Positions 1-10,692 are shown, counted from the stretch's first letter. The stretch: 64,000 bases of DNA from Methanobrevibacter ruminantium M1 (GCF_000024185.1 NC_013790.1:558001-622000); one strand, 5' to 3'. Notes: generated by a model from the sequence alone, not told the origin. A program made the numbers and translations.

Positions 1-2
1 CA

Positions 3-2177
3 AAGGCACTTTCTCCAAATGCCCAAAAGAAGAAATATAATAGAAAGATCAACTATTGGGAATTTGAAGAAAACGGCAAAAAGACCACTGTCCTATCTGC
101 AGTGGGACATTTGTACTCATTGACTTCTGCTAGTTCCAGAGACAGATTAGGTTTTGATTTGACTTGGGTTCCAGCTTATGAGGTGGAAAAGCAAAAATAT
201 ACAAGGGATTACATCAATGCAATTAAAAAACTCTCAAAAGGTGCAGATAAGTTTGTTCATGCTTGCGATTACGATGTTGAAGGAACCTTAATCGGATACA
301 ATGCATTGAAATATGCATGTGGAAACAATGCCGAAGCAAAGGCATCCCGTATGAAATTTTCAACATTGACTAAGAAGGATATCGTAGAGGCATACAATAC
401 AATGAGGGACATTGACATTCGTCAAGTGGATCATGGTATTGCAAGGCATATGCTTGACTATTATTATGGTATGAATATCTCTTCAGCCTTGATGAAGGCT
501 GTAAGGGCCTCTAGCTCAAGATTTATTAGCTTATCCGCCGGACGTGTACAGACTCCAACCCTTTCTATTTTAGTTGATAGGGAAAAGGAGATTCAATCCT
601 TTGTTCCGGAACCTTATTGGATGATCAAGGCTAAATCTGACTATGATATCATAGCAGACCATGTCGAAGGAAAGATATTTGATGAAGAGCGAGCTAAAAA
701 GATTTATGCTGACTGTCAAGGTGCTGATGCTGATGTGACAAGTGTTAAGGTTACAGAATCCATTAGAAAACCTCCTATTCCATTCAATTTAGGAGGACTT
801 CAGTCTGAAGCACATACTGTCTTTGGATTCTCTCCTAAAAGGACTCAAGTTGCAGCTCAAAACCTTTATGTTGGAGGATATACATCCTATCCTCGTACAT
901 CATCTCAAAAGCTGCCTGAATCCTTGGATTTCAAAAACATTTTTGCAGGGCTTGCTAAAGACCCTGAATTCAAGAAGCATATCTTTGACTTACCTGCTAA
1001 GCTTAAGCCTAATGAAGGTAAAAAGACTGATGCAGCGCACCCTGCTATACACCCTACAGGAGTATTGCCTTCCAATCTATCTGCAGATGAGGCTAAGATT
1101 TACAGCTTGATTGTTTATAGGTTCATCAGCGTATTTTCCGAAAACTCCAAGCTTGAAACCATGAAGGTCAACTTAAAGGTTGCAGATGAGAAGTTCACCT
1201 TTTCCAGAAAAAGAGTCTCTTATGAAGGTTGGCTAAAGCATTATCCGTTTAAAAAGCAGGAAAATGATGCATTCCCTCCTATAAATAAGGGAGATCAACT
1301 AAAAATCCATAAGATTTTAGTTGAAGAGAAGGAAACCAAACCTCCTGCCAGATATAATGAGGCTTCACTTATCAAGGAACTGGAAAAGAGGGAATTGGGA
1401 ACTAAGGCCACCCGTGCAGACATTGTTGCCAAGCTTTATGATAGAAAATACATTGAAGGCAAGAAGATTGAGGTCAAGCCTTTAGGAATCAATATCATAG
1501 ACACCTTAAACGAGTATTGTAAGGACCTGACAAGCGAGGAGCTAACCCGTGAGTTTGAAAGGGAACTTGAAGGAATCGATACTGATAAGTATACAAAGGA
1601 GCAGATTCTTGAAAACGGTGAAAAGGAAGTCAAGACCATTTTAGCTGAAATCAACCAAAACAAGAAGCAAATCGGTGAAAAGCTTTATGGAGCATATCAG
1701 GAAACCAATGTGGTTGGAGAGTGCAGCTGCGGAGGAAAACTGATAAAAAGATATTCTCCAAGAACAAAGAACACCTTTGTAGGATGCTCCAATTTCCCAA
1801 AATGTAAGGTTACCTATTCCCTGCCAAAGGGAGCGAATATGCTAAAGAAGACATGCCCTACCTGCGGTTTGCCTATGATTTCCATTAAAAAGGCAAGCGG
1901 AAAGGGAAGAGATCATGTCTGCCTTGATTCAAATTGTGGAAAGGATGTAAGCAGACGCCAAGCTCCTGAAGTTGTTGGAAAATGTCCGGAATGTGGCAAG
2001 GACCTTTTAAAACGTTCTGGCAGATATGGAGAATTTGTAGGATGCTCTGGATTCCCAAGGTGCCGCTTCACTTGTTCTGTTGATGAGTTGAACAATCTTG
2101 GCAAAGATAAAAATAAGGAAGATGTAAAAGAGAATAAGGGTGTTTCTAAGAAGATAGTAAGGTCTGAGGCTAAATAA
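3..2177 (+). CDS. topA: DNA topoisomerase I, type IA (5' end outside window)
   Basis: The reading frame is already open at position 3, so the start codon lies upstream of the window. Type IA topoisomerases relax negatively supercoiled DNA by cutting one strand and forming a 5'-phosphotyrosyl bond. The visible part begins near the end of the TOPRIM domain ([13 protein letters not shown], then a D-x-D-containing acidic segment [12 protein letters not shown]). [19 protein letters not shown] and the active-site segment [12 protein letters not shown], whose second Tyr should be the nucleophile, are both present. The C-terminus carries three four-Cys zinc ribbons, starting near CSCGG, CPTCG and CPECG, as is usual for archaeal and bacterial TopA. 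A Lys-rich tail ends the protein. It stands alone, followed by an 827-base AT-rich spacer. The family assignment is firm; only the N-terminus is missing. Confidence 0.96.
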   Translation, partial: KALSPNAQKKKYNRKINYWEFEENGKKTTVLSAVGHLYSLTSASSRDRLGFDLTWVPAYEVEKQKYTRDYINAIKKLSKGADKFVHACDYDVEGTLIGYNALKYACGNNAEAKASRMKFSTLTKKDIVEAYNTMRDIDIRQVDHGIARHMLDYYYGMNISSALMKAVRASSSRFISLSAGRVQTPTLSILVDREKEIQSFVPEPYWMIKAKSDYDIIADHVEGKIFDEERAKKIYADCQGADADVTSVKVTESIRKPPIPFNLGGLQSEAHTVFGFSPKRTQVAAQNLYVGGYTSYPRTSSQKLPESLDFKNIFAGLAKDPEFKKHIFDLPAKLKPNEGKKTDAAHPAIHPTGVLPSNLSADEAKIYSLIVYRFISVFSENSKLETMKVNLKVADEKFTFSRKRVSYEGWLKHYPFKKQENDAFPPINKGDQLKIHKILVEEKETKPPARYNEASLIKELEKRELGTKATRADIVAKLYDRKYIEGKKIEVKPLGINIIDTLNEYCKDLTSEELTREFERELEGIDTDKYTKEQILENGEKEVKTILAEINQNKKQIGEKLYGAYQETNVVGECSCGGKLIKRYSPRTKNTFVGCSNFPKCKVTYSLPKGANMLKKTCPTCGLPMISIKKASGKGRDHVCLDSNCGKDVSRRQAPEVVGKCPECGKDLLKRSGRYGEFVGCSGFPRCRFTCSVDELNNLGKDKNKEDVKENKGVSKKIVRSEAK

Positions 2178-2875
2178 TTGTTTTTAGTCTTAGATTAAGG
2201 TCTTAGAGTAAATAATTCTTTTTCTTTTACTTTTAATTATTATTTTTCTTTTTTTTATAAAATAAACTAATTTTCATAATCTTTCAATTTTTATTTTTTT
2301 TTTAAATTTTACTCTTTTTATCATATTTTTAATTCAATTTTTCAGTTTTCATATTTTTTTATCATTTTTTCAATAATTTTCTAAAATTTAATAAAATATT
2401 TTATTCTATAACTATCAAACTATTATTTCAAATTCTTTCTTATTTTTACTTATTTTACCCATATTAATTTCAATTACTCTTATTTTTTACCGCAATAAAA
2501 ATAATATTCTTATATTTTATCTAACTAATATTTTTATTGTATTTAATAAAGTTACACATCGATATAATTTTTTATTAACTATAATTAAATTATTATTACT
2601 CTTTTTTCAAATGACTTTATTTGAACTTTTATTTGCACATATTGGCGATTTTTTAAAAAATTAGTTTAGTAGAAACTTTTATATGTATATAAAATGTATA
2701 TTTAATTATTATTAAATTTAGATTGATTTTTTTAAATCTTAATTTTAGTTTAATAATTAATTATATGTTATTAAAGATGTATTTTAAAATATATTAATAA
2801 CAATTTTACAAATAAATGAATTTTTTTACTTTATATAAAATTCTAAGCAATTTTAATAGGTAAAATTCATTTTTA
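2178..2875. other. Long AT-rich spacer between topA and aglB
   Basis: About 700 bases of very AT-rich DNA with no convincing coding frame. T-rich runs directly after topA (2220-2350) probably end its transcript. A TATA-like string (CTTTTATATGTATATAA) lies near 2677-2695 and could drive a short untranslated transcript or be chance in such AT-rich DNA. Nothing else was recognised. Confidence 0.5.
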
Positions 2876-2986
2876 CTATAAATAACGGTTTATTATGGTC
2901 ATATGTTTTCACAAAAAATGAAAGTTAAGAATTGTCTAAATATTTGGCTATAAAAAACGGTTTTATTTAAAAATATTCGAATATTT
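2876..2986 (+). promoter_or_regulatory. aglB promoter region with duplicated box and palindrome
   Basis: Two near-identical boxes, CTATAAATAACGGTTTATT at 2876-2894 and CTATAAAAAACGGTTTTATT at 2948-2967, lie 72 bp apart. Each contains a TATA-like core. The second is at a suitable distance for a start of transcription near 2975. A perfect 16-bp palindrome, AAATATTCGAATATTT, sits at 2971-2986, just before the ribosome binding site (GAGG near 2994) and could be an operator. The repeats and palindrome are seen directly; promoter and operator roles are inferred. Confidence 0.45.
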
Positions 2987-3004
2987 AATGTACGAGGATT
3001 TTAT

Positions 3005-5707
3005 ATGGAAAAACAACAAGTAAAAACAATTTTAAAATCTGTGGTTATCATAGCTATATTGCTTATTATTGTTTTTGGTCTTAGGGCTCAATCTGTAGAT
3101 ATTGGAGGAGTTCCTAATGAACTTAAATCACACTATGTAGACGAAAACGGTCTTCCTTATTTCAGTGAAATGGACTCATACTTCAACTACAGGATGACCG
3201 AGAATTATATGGATCATGGATACTTTGGTGACACTAAGGTAAACGGTACCGGTTGGGATATGCATTCATACTTCCCTTCAGGTAGGGCAGTAGGTGATTA
3301 TCAACCGATGATTGCTTATGTGACTTCGTTCCTATATGGAATAATAAATATGTTCCAGGAAATGTCTCTTCTTGAAGTGGCGTTTTGGACTGGGGCTATT
3401 GTTTCCTCACTTGCTGTAATTCCTACTTACATATTCACAAGAAGGATTACAAACGACTATGGAGCAATTGCGGCCTCATTGATTGTAGTATTAGGTCCAA
3501 ACTATATTTCACACACATTCGCAGGATTTTTCGATACAGATATGTTCAACATAACCTTGCCTTTATTCTTCATACTGTTCTTTGTTGAAGCTTTAAAAAC
3601 TGATAAGCTATCATACAGAATCATATTCTCCTTATTAGCAGTAGCTTCAATAGCGCTCTATTCCCTTTCATGGACAGGTTATATGTTTTATGTTGCTGTA
3701 ATGGTATTGGTTATGATTGTGTTCTTTGTATTATGCTTCTATTTCAATATTGAGATTTTAGAACCATTTAAGAACTATGGAAATAAACTGGAATGGCTGA
3801 TTAATCAGAAGGAATTGTTTGCTACATTAATTGTATTGGTTGTAGGTCTAATTGGATTATTATTAGCCGTCGGAGTAGGTGGAATTATTGAAGGTATTAC
3901 CGGCCTTACAGGAGGTTTCACCCTTCAAGCAGGTGCTGCTGACGTATGGCCTAACGTACTTATTTCCGTTGCGGAAATGCAAATTCCTAATTTAGTGACT
4001 GGAGGACTTGTAGGTTCATTCCTCGCTAACACCGGTGGAGTAGTAAACGGGGTTGGAGGAATTGTATGTTTATTCGGTGTGCTTATTGTATTGTACACTT
4101 TTGTTCAAAGATTATTCAGACTCAACTCTGTTAAAGTTAAAGGAGACACTGCAAAACCTCACAAATCCAAACGAAAAGCTACCTCTGTAAGAACCGAACA
4201 AAAGAGATTCAGCGTTTCTTTAAAAGACATTGGATCATTTGGATCAACCGATGAAATCAACAAAAGCAAACGTCACACAGTGCTTTACTTAAGTCTCTTC
4301 TTTGTATGGATTGTATCATCTGCAATTGCAGTAACTCAAGGTACAAGGTTTATTCAGGTATTAGTAGTACCTATGGGTATTTGTGCAGGTATATTCGTCG
4401 GATATGCTGTAGACTATGTCAAGAATAATGTGGACAACGATAAGGTATTATTATTGATTGCTGTTATCGCATCTATCTTGATTGCACTTCCAATCACTCA
4501 AATCGCTTATGGTTTGGATAATGCAATGACTATAGGTTTAGTAGTCTTAGTTATTCTTTTGGCAATTTCAGCAATTGTGATTTATGCTAAAAAATCCATT
4601 AAGGACTCTGATGTTTCAATCAAGAAGGCTTTGGTTGTAGTGCTAATCACTCTCGCTTTGGTATCTCCAACCGTTTGTGGTGCTTTCCAAACCACTGCAG
4701 CTACCGTTCCAGGTTCAAGCGACCCTATGTGGTTTGCTATGGATTATGTTAAAGAAAACTCTACCAATGACACTGTAATCATATCCTGGTGGGACTTCGG
4801 TTACCTATTCCAAGTTGCATCTGACCATCCTACTTCTTTCGATGGGGGTTCCCAGACAGGGGATCGTGCATACTGGGTAGGTAAGTCATTGACTACGTCT
4901 GACTATGCCCAATCTAAAGGAATCCTGCAGATGTTGGCAACTACAGGTAGCAATGCATCTATGCTATTGTCTGAGTACACAGGCAGCAATGTGACTGCAG
5001 TTCACGCATTGGATGAGACCTTAGGTAAAAGCAGATCTGAGGCTCAAAAGATTTTAACAAGCAAGTATAACCTTACTAATGACCAAGCTAAAGCTGTTGT
5101 AAAACAGTCACATCCAAGCAATCCTAACAACGTTTCATTCGTTTTAAGTTCAGATATGATTGGAAAAGCTGGATGGTGGTCTTACTTTGGTTCTTGGAAC
5201 TTTGATACCCTAAACAGTACCAACTATCAATATTACATGGCTAACGACTATGTTCCTATCAAGCAGAACACACAAGGAAACATTACAATCCTTAATGAAA
5301 GCGGTATTATATACCAAGCTGTTGTAAACAGAGGCAAGAACGGTACCAACGAAACTACAGCTCAAATGGAAACCATTTGGGACAATAACCGTAGTAAAAT
5401 TGACCTAAACGGTACCGAATATAACCCACTTAAGGCAAGCAATCTTATTTGTATTGAAAACAGTTATTTAACTGTTAACAAGACCTTGAATAAGGACGGT
5501 AATTACACCTTATACCTTTTAGGTTCCGGTGATGATTATACTGCCATATTGATGGATAATAATCTTAAAGACTCTGTATTTACCAGACTCTTCCTTTTAG
5601 GTGGTATAGGTCAAGACACTTTCGAGCTAAGTAATATGCAAGATGGTGTATCTGTTTGGACTCTGAGAGACGGATCATCAAATTCTGATGACGCAGGTTC
5701 ACAGTAA
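3005..5707 (+). CDS. aglB: Oligosaccharyltransferase AglB (STT3 family)
   Basis: AglB transfers a lipid-linked glycan onto Asn in N-X-S/T sequons of proteins on the outside of the cell membrane. The 900-residue protein starts with a membrane anchor (about residues 10-27), followed by the first acidic metal-binding motif (EMDSYFNYR, about 55-63) and a second one in FAGFFDTDMFN. There are about a dozen hydrophobic segments up to about residue 560. The hallmark WWDFGY motif, the WWDYG equivalent that reads the sequon, is at about residues 595-600, and a soluble C-terminal domain follows. The length is normal for the archaeal family. The start ATG follows GAGG at a good distance. No other glycosylation genes are adjacent. 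Both large adhesins in this window carry many N-X-S/T sites and are plausible substrates, which is inference. Confidence 0.95.
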   Translation: MEKQQVKTILKSVVIIAILLIIVFGLRAQSVDIGGVPNELKSHYVDENGLPYFSEMDSYFNYRMTENYMDHGYFGDTKVNGTGWDMHSYFPSGRAVGDYQPMIAYVTSFLYGIINMFQEMSLLEVAFWTGAIVSSLAVIPTYIFTRRITNDYGAIAASLIVVLGPNYISHTFAGFFDTDMFNITLPLFFILFFVEALKTDKLSYRIIFSLLAVASIALYSLSWTGYMFYVAVMVLVMIVFFVLCFYFNIEILEPFKNYGNKLEWLINQKELFATLIVLVVGLIGLLLAVGVGGIIEGITGLTGGFTLQAGAADVWPNVLISVAEMQIPNLVTGGLVGSFLANTGGVVNGVGGIVCLFGVLIVLYTFVQRLFRLNSVKVKGDTAKPHKSKRKATSVRTEQKRFSVSLKDIGSFGSTDEINKSKRHTVLYLSLFFVWIVSSAIAVTQGTRFIQVLVVPMGICAGIFVGYAVDYVKNNVDNDKVLLLIAVIASILIALPITQIAYGLDNAMTIGLVVLVILLAISAIVIYAKKSIKDSDVSIKKALVVVLITLALVSPTVCGAFQTTAATVPGSSDPMWFAMDYVKENSTNDTVIISWWDFGYLFQVASDHPTSFDGGSQTGDRAYWVGKSLTTSDYAQSKGILQMLATTGSNASMLLSEYTGSNVTAVHALDETLGKSRSEAQKILTSKYNLTNDQAKAVVKQSHPSNPNNVSFVLSSDMIGKAGWWSYFGSWNFDTLNSTNYQYYMANDYVPIKQNTQGNITILNESGIIYQAVVNRGKNGTNETTAQMETIWDNNRSKIDLNGTEYNPLKASNLICIENSYLTVNKTLNKDGNYTLYLLGSGDDYTAILMDNNLKDSVFTRLFLLGGIGQDTFELSNMQDGVSVWTLRDGSSNSDDAGSQ

Positions 5708-6188
5708 CGTTTGTTAATTAAAATTAAATACAAATAAGTAATTTTTATAAGCTTTTAGAATTTTTATATTTTAATGAGTCTTATAATTATTTACTTATAC
5801 TTTTTTTATTTTTTCCTTTTTTTTTAATCAGATTAACTTCTATTTCTTTAAATAACTATTCTTTTTAGTCTATTTTTTCTAATATTCTATTTTTTAAGTT
5901 ATTTAAATAGATTCATTTTTCTAATCTTTTATTAAAAAGAGATAATAACTATTTATCCAGTATTTTTAAACTTGTTTTACCGTAGATTTTATATGTTAAA
6001 AATGCTATAGTTATATTATAATAAATTTATTAATGTTCTTTGATTATTCCCAAAGAATCGCTAATTAAACTTAAAATTTAAATCCAAGTAAATTATAATC
6101 GGGGTTTAAAATATCAATTAATTAAATTATTCATATTAATTCAATTAAAACAAATTATTTATCAATCAATTTTATAACTGGGGAGTTT
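5708..6188. other. AT-rich spacer between aglB and DRG GTPase
   Basis: No coding frame is convincing here. A TATA-like string (GATTTTATATG) occurs near 5985-5996. A small hairpin with 7-bp arms (TTCTTTG at 6036-6042, CAAAGAA at 6051-6057) would lie in the leader of the GTPase mRNA if transcription starts near 6010-6020. The hairpin is seen; any regulatory role is a guess. Confidence 0.35.
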
Positions 6189-7283
6189 ATGACTATAGAA
6201 GAAAAAATTAAAGCTATTGAAGAGGAAATTCAAAAGACACCTTATAACAAAGCTACTTCTCATCACATAGGAAAATTAAAGGCTAAGATTTCTAAACTTA
6301 AGGAAGAGCAAATCAAAAGAAGTAGCGGTGGAACTAAAGGTGAAGGTTTCCACATTAAAAAAAGCGGAGATGCTACTGCTGTTTTAGTAGGTTTCCCATC
6401 TGTAGGTAAATCTACATTGCTTAATGAAATCACAAATGCTGAAAGTAAGGTTGGAGCTTATCAATTCACTACATTAGAAATCATTCCAGGGGTCATGGAA
6501 TATAATAATGCTCAGATTCAAATATTTGACATTCCAGGAATCATTACAGGTGCTGCAGGTGGTAAAGGTAGAGGAAAAGAGATCTTATCTGTAGCAAGAA
6601 CTGCTGACTTGATTATTGTGGTCTTGGATGTTCTCAACCCTCAACACATTAATGTTATCTTAAAGGAGCTTAGAAATGTAGGTGTAAGGCCAAATGAGAC
6701 CAAGCCAGATGTTAGAATCAAAAAGACACGTAAAGGTGGAGTCAATGTTTCATCAACCGTTCCTTTAACCTATTTGGATGAAAAGACCATTAGGTCAATC
6801 ATCAATGAATATGGAATACACAATGCAGATGTCCTATTTAGGGATGATGTCACAATCGATCAGTTCATTGATGTGATTGAGGCCAATAAGTCCTATGTTC
6901 CAATGATGGTTCTCTTAAATAAGGTGGATTTGGTAGATGAACATTATCTAAATGAAATCAAGAAGGAACTTCCTCCATTCATTCCGATCTCTGCAGATAA
7001 ACAGTTAAATATTGAAGCACTTAAAGAAGAGATATTTAATAATTTAAACCTTATCAGGGTTTATCTAAAGCCACAAGGAAGAAAAGCGGATATGGAAGAT
7101 CCATTGGTTGTTAAAAAAGGTTCTACCGTAATTGATGTCTGTGGAAAACTTCACAGAGAGTTTGTTAAAAACTTCAGACATGCAAAGATTTGGGGAACTT
7201 CAGTAAAATTCCCAGGTCAAAAGGTAGGTCCAGACCATGTCGTAGAGGATGAAGACATTCTAAGGATTATTTTAAAGAAATAA
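6189..7283 (+). CDS. DRG-family (Obg-like) GTPase with TGS domain
   Basis: This is an archaeal member of the developmentally regulated GTP-binding (DRG/Rbg) family, ribosome-associated GTPases linked to translation. The N-terminus is the usual charged helix ([20 protein letters not shown]), followed by the G1 loop GFPSVGKST, switch region with [10 protein letters not shown]3 DIPGI, an inserted helical/positively charged segment, and G4 NKVD. The C-terminal ~70 residues (from about [21 protein letters not shown]) form a TGS domain thought to contact RNA. Its 364 residues match the family. GGGGAG directly precedes the ATG start. It is a single gene flanked by AT-rich spacers. Confidence 0.94.
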   Translation: MTIEEKIKAIEEEIQKTPYNKATSHHIGKLKAKISKLKEEQIKRSSGGTKGEGFHIKKSGDATAVLVGFPSVGKSTLLNEITNAESKVGAYQFTTLEIIPGVMEYNNAQIQIFDIPGIITGAAGGKGRGKEILSVARTADLIIVVLDVLNPQHINVILKELRNVGVRPNETKPDVRIKKTRKGGVNVSSTVPLTYLDEKTIRSIINEYGIHNADVLFRDDVTIDQFIDVIEANKSYVPMMVLLNKVDLVDEHYLNEIKKELPPFIPISADKQLNIEALKEEIFNNLNLIRVYLKPQGRKADMEDPLVVKKGSTVIDVCGKLHREFVKNFRHAKIWGTSVKFPGQKVGPDHVVEDEDILRIILKK

Positions 7284-7512
7284 GCTTAAATGAACTAATT
7301 GCATAAAAAATTAATCTTAAAAATTATTTTTTCATTATTTAATCTTAATAAATTATTTTTTTAATTAATTTATATTCATAAATTATTTTTTAAATACAAT
7401 AATAAAATAAATTATTTTTAAAATAATTAATTTTAAAAAATTATTTTTTAAATAAATAAGTTTTATAATAGAATTCAGTTTAGCACAGAATTCATTTTTA
7501 AGAAGGGATTTA

Positions 7513-8115
7513 ATGTCTATTTCAGATAAAATCGAAGAAAATAAAGTAATATTCATATCAGGAACTCCATGTACTGGTAAAACTACAATTGCAACTAAAC
7601 TAAATGATTTCTTAACCAACAATGGATTCAATTCTTATTTTATAAAAATAAATGATTTTGCCATTGAAAATGATTTGGTTTTAGGCAAGGACCCAGACAA
7701 ATTGTATACAGTTATAGACATTGGCAGACTTGATGAAGTCTTAAATAAGGAGATTAATAATTTTCTTGATGAAAACTCTTCAGATGATTCTAAAATAGTT
7801 GTTGTTGAAGGACATCTGTCCCATTTGTGCAATGGTGCAGATAAGATGATAATTCTTCGATTAAATCCAGAAAAACTCCTCAAAAGACTTGAAGAGCGAA
7901 AGTATAGTGAAAACAAAATTCATGAAAATCTTGAAGCAGAGGCTTTGGCTGTCTGTTCTGCAGAAGCTTATGACTTATATGATGATAAGGCCAGTGAAAT
8001 AGACACTACAAATAAATCTGTTGATGAGACTCTTGAGCTTGTTCTTAAAATCATTACTGGTGAACTAGAATCTCCTGTAGGCTCTGTTGATTTTATGGAT
8101 TGGTTTTTATTATAA
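7513..8115 (+). CDS. AK6/Fap7-like adenylate kinase (archaeal)
   Basis: This P-loop NTPase resembles the archaeal adenylate kinase family related to eukaryotic AK6/Fap7, which helps mature the small ribosomal subunit. The P-loop is SGTPCTGKTTIA near residue 16. The middle has the family feature VVEGHLSHL (about residue 97), and the lid-like region EERKYSENKIHENLEAEAL follows. The C-terminus ends in a short hydrophobic patch (GSVDFMDWFLL). At 200 residues it has typical length. The start ATG has an AAGAAGGGATT binding site. Its position upstream of RNase P and ribosomal genes fits a role in RNA or ribosome maturation. The family is quite certain; the precise role is inferred. Confidence 0.87.
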   Translation: MSISDKIEENKVIFISGTPCTGKTTIATKLNDFLTNNGFNSYFIKINDFAIENDLVLGKDPDKLYTVIDIGRLDEVLNKEINNFLDENSSDDSKIVVVEGHLSHLCNGADKMIILRLNPEKLLKRLEERKYSENKIHENLEAEALAVCSAEAYDLYDDKASEIDTTNKSVDETLELVLKIITGELESPVGSVDFMDWFLL

Positions 8116-8380
8116 TAATTGTTTTTATTTTTACATTTAAACCATTTTAAGAAACTATTTTTTTTAGTTTTTTCTATTCAAACTCAAACTATAGAAAAGT
8201 TTTTTAAATAGAAAAAACATATCTTATCATAATATTCCTCTTGTACTATATATTATAGGAATATTTATTTTATTACTTTCTTTTTAAATTGCTTAAAAAC
8301 TTGATTTCTCATCAAAATCTACTTTTATTTTAGCAATATATTATTTTAAAGAGATTATACTACGTATAAGAGGGGTATGT

Positions 8381-8752
8381 TTGGCTAGAGGAAAAAGACC
8401 AAAATGGATGATTGATATAGCTCAAGAACGTATGGATATTCTTTTTAATCGTGCAGAAAAAGAATATAAGAAGAATCCGGAGAGATCCCATCGTTACATA
8501 GAGCTAGCTCGAAACATTTCCAAGAAATACAATACAAAAATTCCCCAGCCATGGAACCGAAGATATTGTAAGAAATGCTACAAGTTCTTGGTTCCCGGTC
8601 ACAACTGCGCTGTCCGGCTAATTAATAATGAAATTAATATATATTGTGGCGAGTGTGGCCATGTTATGAAAATTCCTTACATCAGGGAAAAAAAGTTAAA
8701 AAGGAGAGCTAAAATTGACTCTTACACTTTCAAAAAAAGAGATTATGAATGA
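8381..8752 (+). CDS. rnp4: Ribonuclease P protein component 4 (Rpr2/Rpp21 homologue)
   Basis: This is a protein subunit of archaeal RNase P, which trims the 5' leader of tRNA precursors. The N-terminal half is basic and helical (MARGKRPKWMIDIAQERMDILFNRAEKEYK, cut here into parts: ARGKRPKW, then AQERM). The C-terminal half has a zinc ribbon with paired cysteines, CKKC then an extra Cys in PGHNC, and CGEC. The start is TTG at 8381, chosen because GAGGGG lies just upstream and the first residues match the family. The downstream gene begins inside its 3' end (38-bp overlap), showing co-transcription. Length (123 residues) fits the family. Confidence 0.92.
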   Translation: MARGKRPKWMIDIAQERMDILFNRAEKEYKKNPERSHRYIELARNISKKYNTKIPQPWNRRYCKKCYKFLVPGHNCAVRLINNEINIYCGECGHVMKIPYIREKKLKRRAKIDSYTFKKRDYE

Positions 8753-8981
8753 AGCTCGTTCCGCTATGACAATCAATATTGGAAAAGCTGGTGTTAACGA
8801 TAATGTTATTGAAGAGATTAAACGTCAGTTAAAATCCAATCCTATTATTAAATTACGATTTGCTAAAAATGTAGCAAGAAATAAAGATGATTTAATTAAC
8901 AGCATTGTTGAAGGCACTAAATCCCAACTCATTGATGTTAGAGGGAATGTTGCTGTTATTTATAAGAAACAATCTCATTAA
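8715..8981 (+). CDS. YhbY/CRM-domain RNA-binding protein
   Basis: The 88-residue protein consists of a single CRM (CRS1-YhbY) domain, a small RNA-binding fold linked to ribosome assembly. Recognisable features are the N-terminal helix LSKKEIMNEARSAM, the conserved INIGKAGVNDNVIEEIKRQLKSNP-type segment (around residues 20-43), and KLRFAKN. The C-terminus has the ending GNVAVIYKKQ common to the family. The start is TTG at 8715, with GGAG eight bases upstream, and it overlaps the end of rnp4 by 38 bases in another frame. Translational coupling to rnp4 is likely. Confidence 0.9.
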   Translation: MTLTLSKKEIMNEARSAMTINIGKAGVNDNVIEEIKRQLKSNPIIKLRFAKNVARNKDDLINSIVEGTKSQLIDVRGNVAVIYKKQSH

Positions 8982-9063
8982 GCCATTCGCTTAGAGTTAC
9001 AGACACCAGTCTTAGGTGAATTGGATTAAGTGAGATTATAACATATTAATTGGAGAAATTTAT
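8982..9063 (+). other. Spacer before rps19e with short pairing segments
   Basis: The 82 bases between the YhbY-like gene and rps19e are less AT-rich than other spacers here and can form small stems (for example AGAC with GTCT around 9001-9015, and CACC with GGTG). It may be a structured mRNA segment or only a less AT-biased spacer. No known RNA family was recognised. Confidence 0.25.
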
Positions 9064-9504
9064 GTGACAACTGTATTTGATGTTCCTGCAGAGTTATTGA
9101 TTAATACTGTTGCAGATGAATTTAAAGATAATAATGATAAAATCGTTGCCCCTGAATGGACAAAACTTGTTAAAACTGGTGTTCACAAAGAAAGAAAACC
9201 AGAAAACATCGACTGGTGGTATGTAAGATGCGCTTCTATTTTAAGAAGAGTCTATATTGACGGACCAGTTGGAGTAAGAAGTTTAAGAACCTTCTATGGC
9301 GGTAAAAAAGATAGAGGCGTAAACCCTGAAAAATTCAGAAAAGGTAGTGGATCTATTGTTAGAGTAGCTCTACACCAATTAGAAGATGCAGGATACGTAG
9401 AAAAAGTCGATGCTGGAAGAATTATTACTCCGCAAGGTAGATCTTTCTTAGATAATACTTCTGCTGAATTAATTAAAGACATTCCAGAACTTTCAAAATA
9501 TTAA
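9064..9504 (+). CDS. rps19e: Small ribosomal subunit protein S19e
   Basis: S19e is an archaeal/eukaryotic protein of the small ribosomal subunit, needed for late 16S rRNA maturation. The family signature is clear: [33 protein letters not shown], followed by [11 protein letters not shown], then [11 protein letters not shown] and the ending TPQGRSFLD. At 146 residues the length is typical. The start is GTG at 9064 with GGAG about 10 bases upstream. It lies in the conserved archaeal block with the PDCD5-like protein, L39e, L31e, aIF-6, L18Ae, prefoldin alpha and FtsY. Confidence 0.97.
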   Translation: MTTVFDVPAELLINTVADEFKDNNDKIVAPEWTKLVKTGVHKERKPENIDWWYVRCASILRRVYIDGPVGVRSLRTFYGGKKDRGVNPEKFRKGSGSIVRVALHQLEDAGYVEKVDAGRIITPQGRSFLDNTSAELIKDIPELSKY

Positions 9505-9591
9505 ATGAAGATTTTTAAGATTGAATTGATCTAGCGCTTTATGCTTTGATTGATTCATTGAATAATAATTTAAATTTATGGGGATTTTAAA

Positions 9592-9963
9592 ATGAGTGAA
9601 CTTGATGAATTACGTAAAAAACGTATGGCTGAACTGCAAAGACAGGCCGCTATGAATGCTGATCCGCAGATGGCTCAACAGCAAATGGCTCAACAGCAGA
9701 TGGCTCAGCAACAATTAGCTCAACAGCAAGAAATGGAAGCTCAGTTGAAACAAGCTATGAGACAGATCTTAACTCCAGAAGCTCGTGGAAGATTGGATAA
9801 CTTAAGATTGACCAAGCCTGAGTTAGTACAAAACATTGAGATTCAATTGCTTCAATCAGCTCAAGCAGGTTCTCTTAGAGGCAAAGTAACTGATGAACAA
9901 CTTAAAGTTTTGCTTAAAAATCTCATGGGTCAAAAAAGGGAAATTCATATTACAAGAAGATAA
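9592..9963 (+). CDS. PDCD5-family DNA-binding protein
   Basis: This is a small helical protein of the PDCD5/TFAR19 family, common in archaea beside S19e; the family binds nucleic acids, but its cellular role in archaea is not settled. The conserved core is ILTPEARGRLDNLRLTKPEL, then a helix ending in KVTDEQLKVLLKNLM, and the basic end of the protein is GQKREIHITRR. Unusual here is a Gln-rich insertion before the core (about residues 17-48) with three copies of a five-residue unit close to MAQQQ, probably a coding microsatellite. The ATG follows GGGGATT. Confidence 0.93.
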   Translation: MSELDELRKKRMAELQRQAAMNADPQMAQQQMAQQQMAQQQLAQQQEMEAQLKQAMRQILTPEARGRLDNLRLTKPELVQNIEIQLLQSAQAGSLRGKVTDEQLKVLLKNLMGQKREIHITRR

Positions 9964-10023
9964 TCTTTAATTTAAAGTTAATCTTAATTTTCTTTTATAA
10001 TAAATTGATTTTTTTAAGATAAA

Positions 10024-10605
10024 ATGAAAGCTTGTGTTCTTTATAGCGGTGGCAAAGACAGTTCATTGATGGGATACATCCTCAATCAATTAGGCTTTGA
10101 CGTTGAACTGGTCACTGCAAATTTTGGTGTTTACGATTCATACATTCCAGCTTCAAAGTCTGCAGAGTCCATTGGATTGAAGCATAGGGTTTTAAACCTG
10201 GACATTTCCATCTTGGAAAAGGCTGTAGACATGATTTTAGAAGACGGATTTCCTAATGAGGGAATCAAGTATCTTCATGAGGCTGTTGTTGAGGAAGTGG
10301 CAAATCATTATGATTTGGTTGCTGACGGTACAAGAAGGGATGACAAGACCCCTAAACTCAATAGAAATCAAATAAGGAGCTTGGAAGACAGAAAAGATGT
10401 CCAATACATGAATTTGGATAGTTTTGGCTATAAGACCATCAAATATCTTGTAGGAAATCTTTTTGAATTGAAGCATGAAAAGAGCAATAAGGATACAAGT
10501 TCAGACTATGAGGTTGAAATTCGATTGCTGATTGACCAAAAAGGTGGAAATTCATCTGAAATATTCCCAGAACATTATCAGACTAATGTGGTCGGATTAA
10601 AATAA
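10024..10605 (+). CDS. PP-loop ATP-pyrophosphatase-like protein
   Basis: The N-terminus has the PP-loop of the adenine-nucleotide alpha-hydrolase superfamily, [13 protein letters not shown] (about residues 7-19), which in relatives activates a substrate by adenylation. [14 protein letters not shown] (about residues 99-112) is a second conserved nucleotide-site segment. It resembles the archaeal family found next to L39e/L31e, sometimes annotated as asparagine-synthase-like; the substrate is unknown. The C-terminus, with [10 protein letters not shown], has no motif I recognise. Its stop codon sits inside the first copy of a 50-bp tandem duplication. Family level is confident; function is not. 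Confidence 0.75.
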   Translation: MKACVLYSGGKDSSLMGYILNQLGFDVELVTANFGVYDSYIPASKSAESIGLKHRVLNLDISILEKAVDMILEDGFPNEGIKYLHEAVVEEVANHYDLVADGTRRDDKTPKLNRNQIRSLEDRKDVQYMNLDSFGYKTIKYLVGNLFELKHEKSNKDTSSDYEVEIRLLIDQKGGNSSEIFPEHYQTNVVGLK

Positions 10606-10692
10606 TTATGCAAATTGCAATCAATCAATTTCTAATTATTCTTTAAACAAAATAATTATGCAAATTGCAATCAATCAATTTCTAATTATTCT
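10599..10692. repeat. 50-bp tandem duplication overlapping a stop codon
   Basis: A 44-base stretch that starts AAAATAATTATGCAAATTGC is present at 10599-10642 and again, without any difference, at 10649-10692 (period 50). The first copy contains the stop codon of the PP-loop gene. Perfect identity points to a recent slippage or duplication event. Confidence 0.9.

Noticed and set aside
7383-7631. An 82-codon minus-strand frame before the AK6-like gene
   Set aside because: Overlaps the start of a clear gene and otherwise consists of AT-rich low-complexity codons (Leu, Ile, Asn, Lys, Phe).
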